Source: Candidatus Bathyarchaeota archaeon (GTDB taxonomy: Archaea > Thermoproteota > Bathyarchaeia > Bathyarchaeales > Bathycorpusculaceae). From it: 64,000 nt of DNA. The DNA lies in contig JADGNF010000034.1 of NCBI GenBank assembly GCA_017883615.1, forward strand, positions 60,893 through 124,892. Reading direction: 5' to 3'. The translations under genes were made by a program, and so were the position numbers. The notes beneath the pieces are model-generated. The model had not been told where the DNA came from, did not search any database, and worked only from the letters and a program-made list of their open reading frames with translations. Below are positions 59,585 to 64,000 of this stretch, piece by piece; within the stretch, counting starts at the first letter, position 1, and each line of letters opens with the position of its first letter.

Positions 59585-60956
59585 CGACAGTCACCTCGCT
59601 AACTCTGATGTGTGGACCACCGTCGCCTATAAACGCGGTCTGTCCTTTCCCGCATCGACCCGAGTCCAACTCGAAGTCTTTGCCAACTGCATCCACCTTG
59701 AGAAGGGTTTCAAGGGTGTTGCCGCTGATGGACGCGTCGTGGATTGGCGCTCCCAATTCGCTGTTGACTATTTCGTAAGCTTCTTGGATGCCCACTTGGA
59801 ATGTGCCGTCGAGGTTGGCTTGTCCGCCTCTGAAGCTCTTAAAGAAGTATCCATCCTTCACTCCCTCGAACAGTTCTTCAAACGTGTGGTTTTGTGGCGC
59901 CATGTAGGTGTTGCGCATGCGGATAATGGGTTCAACGTGGAAGTCTTCGGCGCGAGCGTTTCCAGTAGGTTGGGCGTTGAATTTTTGGGCAGTTTCGCGA
60001 TTATGCATCAACCCTTTGACCACGCCGTCCTTTATGAGAAGCGTCTTTTGGGCAGGGGTGCCTTCGTCATCGTATTTGAAGCTACCAAAAGCGCCGTCGA
60101 TGGTTCCGTCGTCGTAAAACGTGACCAATTCCGACGCGATTTTCTTGTTCATGTTGTTGGCTAATACGCCGCCTGCCAACGCCAAATCTGCTTCTGCCAA
60201 ATGTCCAAATGCTTCATGGACGAAAACGCCCACAACATTGGGCCCTAATACCACGGGGAACTTGCCGCCCCTAGGCGCTTTTGCGCCCAGTTGGATAACT
60301 GCTCGTTTTGCAAGTCTTTCGCCAACAGCTTCGGGGGTTTCTGTGTCGAAGAGTTCGTAGCCCACTGTGGAGCCGATTTCTTCCCGGCTAAACGTGTACA
60401 CTCCGTTTTGCAGAGCGGAAGCTGTCATTTTTGACCAGACGTAGAGTTTGTCTTGTTCAATGTGGGTTCCTTCGCTGGTTGTCAGGTAACTTGTGCCTGC
60501 TAAATCCATGTAGTCGACGGTGCAGCTTTTGATTCGTTTATCCCATTTCATGGCAACCTGAGTTGTGGAGGTGGCGGTTTTGATTTTGTCTTCAACGCTG
60601 ATTTCTGCAGGGTTTTTCTTCGGTTTAGCTGTAACGTGGTCTTCGACTGGTTTGGTTGGAGCAAGTTTAATCGGGATCTTCAGTCGCGCACTTGCCGCTT
60701 TGGCCATGGCGCACGCTTCAGAAATTGCTTCGGTCAAAATCTTTTGGTCAAGTGATCCAACAGAAGCGAATCCCCACGCGCCGTTTACAAGGACGCGCAG
60801 TGCAGCGCCGCTTTCTATTCCTTGTTTTGCCGCTTCGACGCGTCCCTCCTTCATGGTGAACATAGTTTTGGAGAGGTTTTGCGCCCGGGCTTCGGCGTAT
60901 TGGGCAGTGAATTTTTCTGTGGCTATGTTGGTTATTTTTGTGAGAAGGTCTTTCAA
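59571..60956 (-). CDS. tldD: TldD-family zinc metalloprotease
   Basis: A 461-residue protease. The zinc motif HExxxH reads [12 protein letters not shown] at residues 247-252, with D-G-R-G and the C-terminal G-x-C-G-K-G-Q motif (S-G-R-C-G-K-G-Q). It forms a heterodimer with the PmbA-like protein next to it. The start is TTG 60956, decided by G-G-A-G-G seven bases upstream; a longer frame to 60986 is less likely. Confidence 0.92.
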   Translation of the reverse strand: MKDLLTKITNIATEKFTAQYAEARAQNLSKTMFTMKEGRVEAAKQGIESGAALRVLVNGAWGFASVGSLDQKILTEAISEACAMAKAASARLKIPIKLAPTKPVEDHVTAKPKKNPAEISVEDKIKTATSTTQVAMKWDKRIKSCTVDYMDLAGTSYLTTSEGTHIEQDKLYVWSKMTASALQNGVYTFSREEIGSTVGYELFDTETPEAVGERLAKRAVIQLGAKAPRGGKFPVVLGPNVVGVFVHEAFGHLAEADLALAGGVLANNMNKKIASELVTFYDDGTIDGAFGSFKYDDEGTPAQKTLLIKDGVVKGLMHNRETAQKFNAQPTGNARAEDFHVEPIIRMRNTYMAPQNHTFEELFEGVKDGYFFKSFRGGQANLDGTFQVGIQEAYEIVNSELGAPIHDASISGNTLETLLKVDAVGKDFELDSGRCGKGQTAFIGDGGPHIRVSEVTVGGSS

Positions 60957-61034
60957 GTTGTTGCCTCCGACGGCAATGTGTATCAAGGTTAATGGATCAA
61001 GGGAATAAAATCGTTGTGTTCCACTTGCAGATGC

Positions 61035-62372
61035 TTAGAGGAAGTCGCCCATGCTGCTTTGCTGGATTCTGCCACGAAGCGACTTAAGTCGAGTGGTCGG
61101 GCTGGTTTGCTCTTCCGGAGTTTGTGCTTCTTTCTCGACTGGGGGCAAAACGAGTTTGCCGTATACGCCATCGTACCCTGGCACAATCGTGACTGCGCCT
61201 TCTCTGACTTTTATGATGGCGTCAGCGATTCGCTGGTCCACTACTGCTGCGGTTAAGGCTTCTTTGGGGGCGTCTATTAGGACCTTGTATTCGTCGCCGA
61301 ATTTGTTGACTAGTGGAGTATAGATCTTCCAAACTGCTTGCGTTGAAGGGGAACCGGCATCTATGACTGCAGCGATTATTTCTGAAAGGGGCATTAACCG
61401 CATAAAACCAGGCGAGTTGGCGGATTTGTATGTGTCCGGGCGGTCGGCAAGTTCCTCCACGCGTTGTTCTACGCCTTCGGTGAGTTTTCTCCCACAAACG
61501 GGACAAATGTTGTTGAGTTTGCGGGCTTCCGCCGCGGAGAGCGAGACGTTGCAGTTGCGGTGTCCTGTCCAGTGGTATTTGCCATATGCGGGGTCGGTTT
61601 CGATAGTGAATTTGAAGCGGCCTGTGTCTTTGGTTTGGATGGCTTCGGTTATTTCTCTGTAGGTGGCGCCTTCGAGTTCGAAGACGTTGGCTTCTCTGCC
61701 GATACGCCATGGCCAGAAGCTGTGGCTGTCACTATTCGAAACCAGAGTGAACTTGTCCAAGTTGCTTAGGCGCCAGTTCATCGGCGGATCGCTTGAGAGA
61801 CCAGTTTCGAGGGCGTGGATGTGTTTGGTCATGTCCTGGTAGCAGTCTTCGATTCTGTCAAAGCCGCTGAAAGAGCCGAATACGGCGAACCAAGGGGTCC
61901 ATGCGTGCGCTGGGAAAATTACGTTTTGGGGGGAGACTGCCATGACTTCTTCGACTAGTTGTGGTGCTGTTGTGTTGAGGATGGGTCTGCCGTCTGAACT
62001 CAAATTCCCATATTTGCCCAGAGCGGTGTTGATTTGGGTTACGGCTTCTAGGTTGGGGGATAAGATGACGTGGTGAACTTTCCTATTTTGGTTCTCGAAG
62101 TCGAAGATGGTGCAAACTTCAGTTGTTAACATGAAACGAATGGTGGGTTCTGAGCCAGAAGTTAATTTGTATAGTCCCGAGTCGCCGTCGGGCGTTAGGG
62201 TTTCTTGTATTTCTTTAAGCCACATCGGGTGCGTAAAATCGCCCGTGCCCACAACTTGCAATCCTTTGATTTTGGCGTATCGGGCGATCTCCTTAATGGT
62301 CATTTGCTCGCTTGTGGCTCGGCTGAAGCGGCTGTGAATGTGCAGATCAGCGATTACTCGGATTCCGAACAT
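61035..62372 (-). CDS. Endonuclease Q (PHP-domain DNA repair nuclease)
   Basis: A 445-residue PHP-fold enzyme. The metal-binding D-L-H-I-H-S-R-F-S is at residues 9-17; G-T-G-D-F-T-H-P and the later N-S-D-S-H-S-F-W-P-W fit EndoQ. A zinc insertion (N-C-N-V-S-L..C-P-V-C-G-R) follows. EndoQ cuts 5' of deaminated bases (uracil, hypoxanthine) and abasic sites. The last eight residues Q-S-S-M-G-D-F-L form a PCNA-interacting peptide. Function is by family. Confidence 0.85.
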   Translation of the reverse strand: MFGIRVIADLHIHSRFSRATSEQMTIKEIARYAKIKGLQVVGTGDFTHPMWLKEIQETLTPDGDSGLYKLTSGSEPTIRFMLTTEVCTIFDFENQNRKVHHVILSPNLEAVTQINTALGKYGNLSSDGRPILNTTAPQLVEEVMAVSPQNVIFPAHAWTPWFAVFGSFSGFDRIEDCYQDMTKHIHALETGLSSDPPMNWRLSNLDKFTLVSNSDSHSFWPWRIGREANVFELEGATYREITEAIQTKDTGRFKFTIETDPAYGKYHWTGHRNCNVSLSAAEARKLNNICPVCGRKLTEGVEQRVEELADRPDTYKSANSPGFMRLMPLSEIIAAVIDAGSPSTQAVWKIYTPLVNKFGDEYKVLIDAPKEALTAAVVDQRIADAIIKVREGAVTIVPGYDGVYGKLVLPPVEKEAQTPEEQTSPTTRLKSLRGRIQQSSMGDFL

Positions 62373-62547
62373 CCCCTGTAAGTGTTATGTTGCTGGTAGT
62401 GTGGGTTTTGGCTTAAAAGCTTATCAGAAAATGGCAAATTCGCCATTCAGGTGAAAAGGTGAGGACTTGGTATTAGTATTCACGTCATTGGTTCGTCGTA
62501 AGAAACCAAGCCGCTGTCTGTCCTCTTAGTTTTGGTGAACTTCAAGT

Positions 62548-62802
62548 CTAAAGCAATTTCAAACTAATTGCGCTAAAACTAACTGTACTTTCTGGCATGT
62601 CTCGCTCGTTTCCAACAATTGCTTGGTTTATGTCGGCGCTTAGTTTTTGGGGCGTTGTTTTCGTTATTTGTTGAGGCTTAATTTGGTGTTGATGCGCGGT
62701 TTGAGCGCTCACGAGAGCCCAACTTACAGAGCCTACGATTGCAAAAATCGTGATGCAAACCGCTACCGATTTTAGTTTTTCGTGCGCCACACCAATCACC
62801 AC
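62548..62802 (-). CDS. Small membrane-anchored or secreted protein
   Basis: 84 residues. Residues 12-33 form a hydrophobic signal or anchor helix (V-A-V-C-I-T-I-F-A-I-V-G-S-V-S-W-A-L-V) preceded by H-E-K-L-K. The rest is polar, Gln/Thr/Ser-rich and probably extracytoplasmic. The start is GTG, with several in-frame alternatives. No known family; only composition and topology support the call. Confidence 0.45.
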   Translation of the reverse strand: MVIGVAHEKLKSVAVCITIFAIVGSVSWALVSAQTAHQHQIKPQQITKTTPQKLSADINQAIVGNERDMPESTVSFSAISLKLL

Positions 62803-62837
62803 ATTTATTGTGGCTTGGAATCTTATAGCGCCATGCT

Positions 62838-63455
62838 TTAGAACAAATGTACTAAACTCTGAACAGCTCTTATGGCTTCAAAGCGACTTTGTTTCAAGTT
62901 TTTTAGGAGTTGTTTTGTCCATTTGACAAGTTCTTCCAATAGCTGCCTGATGAGTTTGCGGGTTTCCTCATTCGTTAACTTTCCGTTTTCGTCAATGTAC
63001 TGTTGCGCCTGAGGTAATATGACCTCTGGTTTGTTGATGGGGTGCATGTTGAGGAAAACGCAGGATTGTCGCAAGTGATATTGTGCGCGGGCACCGCCCA
63101 ATCTGCCAGAGGATGCGCTCATAAGTGCGACTGGTTTGCCGTCGAAAACCTTGTCAGAGTTGGGTCGAGAAGCTGAGTCGATGGCGTTTTTGAGAAGACC
63201 TGGAATGGAGTAGTTGTACTCGGGGGTCGCGATGAACAGGGCATCGGCTGCCTTGATTTTAGCCTTAAACTCTTTTACAATCGGGGCTGGATCTTTCTCG
63301 AGGTCCTGGTTGAAGGTCGGGATGGATGAGATGTCAAAAATTTCTATTTCAGCGTTTTCTGGAGTTAGCTCCACGGCGGCATGCATGAGCGCTTTATTGA
63401 ATGAGCCTTTGCGTAGACTGCCTACGATGCCCAGAATCTTAGTCTTATTTTCCAA
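62838..63455 (-). CDS. NADPH-dependent FMN reductase family flavoprotein
   Basis: A 205-residue flavodoxin-like reductase. The FMN phosphate loop is G-S-L-R-K-G-S-F-N-K-A-L near residues 12-23; T-P-E-Y-N-Y-S-I-P-G-L-L-K-N-A-I-D is the second FMN contact, and S-S-G-R-L-G-G-A-R follows. Such enzymes reduce quinones, metals or nitro compounds with NAD(P)H. The start is TTG 63455. The final 25 residues extend beyond the typical domain. Confidence 0.88.
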   Translation of the reverse strand: MENKTKILGIVGSLRKGSFNKALMHAAVELTPENAEIEIFDISSIPTFNQDLEKDPAPIVKEFKAKIKAADALFIATPEYNYSIPGLLKNAIDSASRPNSDKVFDGKPVALMSASSGRLGGARAQYHLRQSCVFLNMHPINKPEVILPQAQQYIDENGKLTNEETRKLIRQLLEELVKWTKQLLKNLKQSRFEAIRAVQSLVHLF

Positions 63456-63589
63456 AACAAAAACCTCGGTTCAGAAAGTCAAAAGCAATTACAGAGAAGA
63501 TGGCATCTGTTTAAAAGGATTGCTTTGAAGTCACTTTCCCGAAGAAAGCTCGTCCGGAAACGCTAATTTTCTTTTGATAGGTAGGCTAC

Positions 63590-63690
63590 GTTTCTGACCT
63601 ACCCCTATCCCTCTATGTTTTTTCCAACATGCTAATGAGCTGAAAAACTGCCAATAGCGACCCTACCCCCTATAGGTTTCTGCATAGAGT
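63590..63690 (-). repeat. Intergenic repeat element (copy 2)
   Basis: Read on the minus strand: TCTATGCAG, GGGGGTAGGGTCGCTATTGGC, AGTTTTT, GGAAAAAACATAGAGGGATA, GGGGTAGGTC. The same blocks occur in the copy at 11652-11735 on the plus strand, but GGGTCGCTATTGGC occupies another position. No frame is apparent. Confidence 0.4.
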
Positions 63691-63874
63691 CACTATTAGG
63701 AGCCAAACATGACCGCATTTGTTGTTTGAATGCGTTTTGCTCTGTGGCAACCTGCCCCAAGTTCTGTTAACTTTGTAAGCGATAACTCTCCTGTTAGAAA
63801 TCGGGTGACAAAAGAGCACAATAATTCCCCATGGTACAGCCGGATGAAGAATCGTTCTCTTTAACATAATTTCT

Positions 63875-63894
63875 TTGCGAAGTCGGCTTCGCAA
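63875..63894. other. Perfect 8-bp hairpin
   Basis: TTGCGAAG (63875-63882), loop TCGG, CTTCGCAA (63887-63894). The UUCG-like stable tetraloop pattern suggests an RNA structure. No T-run follows, so it is not an obvious terminator. Confidence 0.4.
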
Positions 63895-64000
63895 TCGGGT
63901 AAGGTTGTGTTTGCAGGAACTATTAAATTTGGTGGAGTCTGTTGTGGGATTGTTAAAACTGGATTGAGGGATTGATGGAGAATGGTTAGACGTTCAATAT

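Larger units (their letters stand above)
63456..64000. other. Intergenic end of the window
   Basis: 545 bases with no gene I would support. It contains the second copy of the intergenic repeat (63590-63690) and a perfect hairpin at 63875-63894. The only long frame (63670-63894, minus) has no protein character. Confidence 0.45.

Noticed and set aside
63670..63894. 74-residue minus-strand frame near the window end
   Set aside because: No ribosome-binding site, no motif, and it overlaps both the repeat-containing region and a perfect hairpin.

Overview
The window is a chromosomal stretch of an archaeon, most likely a TACK-superphylum lineage such as Bathyarchaeia (Miscellaneous Crenarchaeotic Group). 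Archaeal markers read directly from the sequence are ribosomal proteins S3ae, S17e, S25e and S26e, RNA polymerase subunit K, a thermosome subunit, Alba, a histone, class I lysyl-tRNA synthetase, archaeal CTP-type riboflavin kinase, CofD, TrpB2, endonuclease Q and a tetraether-synthase-like radical SAM protein. S25e and S26e argue against Euryarchaeota; histone together with Alba, F420 genes and ADP-forming acyl-CoA synthetase fit Bathyarchaeia. The assignment is inference. TTG and GTG starts are common, coding density is high and gene order is mostly short operons in mixed orientation.

Layout. 1-2.4 kb: 3' end of thymidylate kinase and small conserved archaeal genes. 2.4-8.7 kb: membrane and redox genes, then a cluster of zinc-ribbon, coiled-coil, SPFH and membrane-anchored proteins resembling a bacterial YdjG/YdjI-type envelope module. 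8.8-24.6 kb: housekeeping (LysRS, tRNA-Arg, SerRS, S3ae, MoaE, CofD, Alba, CDP-alcohol transferase, S26e, dihydroorotase) interrupted by an ABC transporter whose ATPase carries two disabling lesions. 24.6-26.5 kb: thermosome-rpoK operon. 26.5-29 kb: the main accessory island, with an unexplained structured intergenic region, an AbrB/PIN toxin-antitoxin pair with a frameshifted antitoxin, a small zinc ribbon and an A+T-rich 5'-truncated gene. 29-31.7 kb: HTH-ACT regulator divergent from trpB2, then a retropepsin-like protease with a DUF5678-like partner. 31.8-44.5 kb: aminotransferase, Tes-S25e operon, TrmB regulator, histone, TatD, S17e, glycerate kinase, MoaD-like, SAM hydrolase, CofE-like, acyl-CoA synthetase alpha and RibK. 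44.7-51.4 kb: 7TM histidine kinase, a solitary VapB, myo-inositol phosphate synthase, GcvH with a CoA-disulfide-reductase-like flavoprotein, a ferritin-like protein and a frameshifted flavodoxin. 51.7-58.2 kb: bacterial-type GAPDH plus PGK, then a polysaccharide operon (GH57, winged helix, lone GT-B N-domain, GT4). 58.2-63.5 kb: TldD/PmbA, EndoQ with a PCNA-binding tail, and an FMN reductase.

Functional links. Myo-inositol phosphate synthase (47 kb) and the CDP-alcohol transferase (21 kb) can supply archaetidylinositol, and the Tes-like enzyme would join lipid chains. GAPDH, PGK, glycerate kinase, GH57 and GT4 outline sugar metabolism. CofD and a CofE-like protein point to F420. The least explained parts are the zinc-ribbon/SPFH cluster, the 26.5-28.6 kb island, a rearranged intergenic repeat shared by 11.7 kb and 63.6 kb, and several strongly keto/amino-skewed intergenic blocks with hairpins. 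Single-base lesions occur in three genes, so read-level errors must be excluded before the pseudogene calls are trusted.
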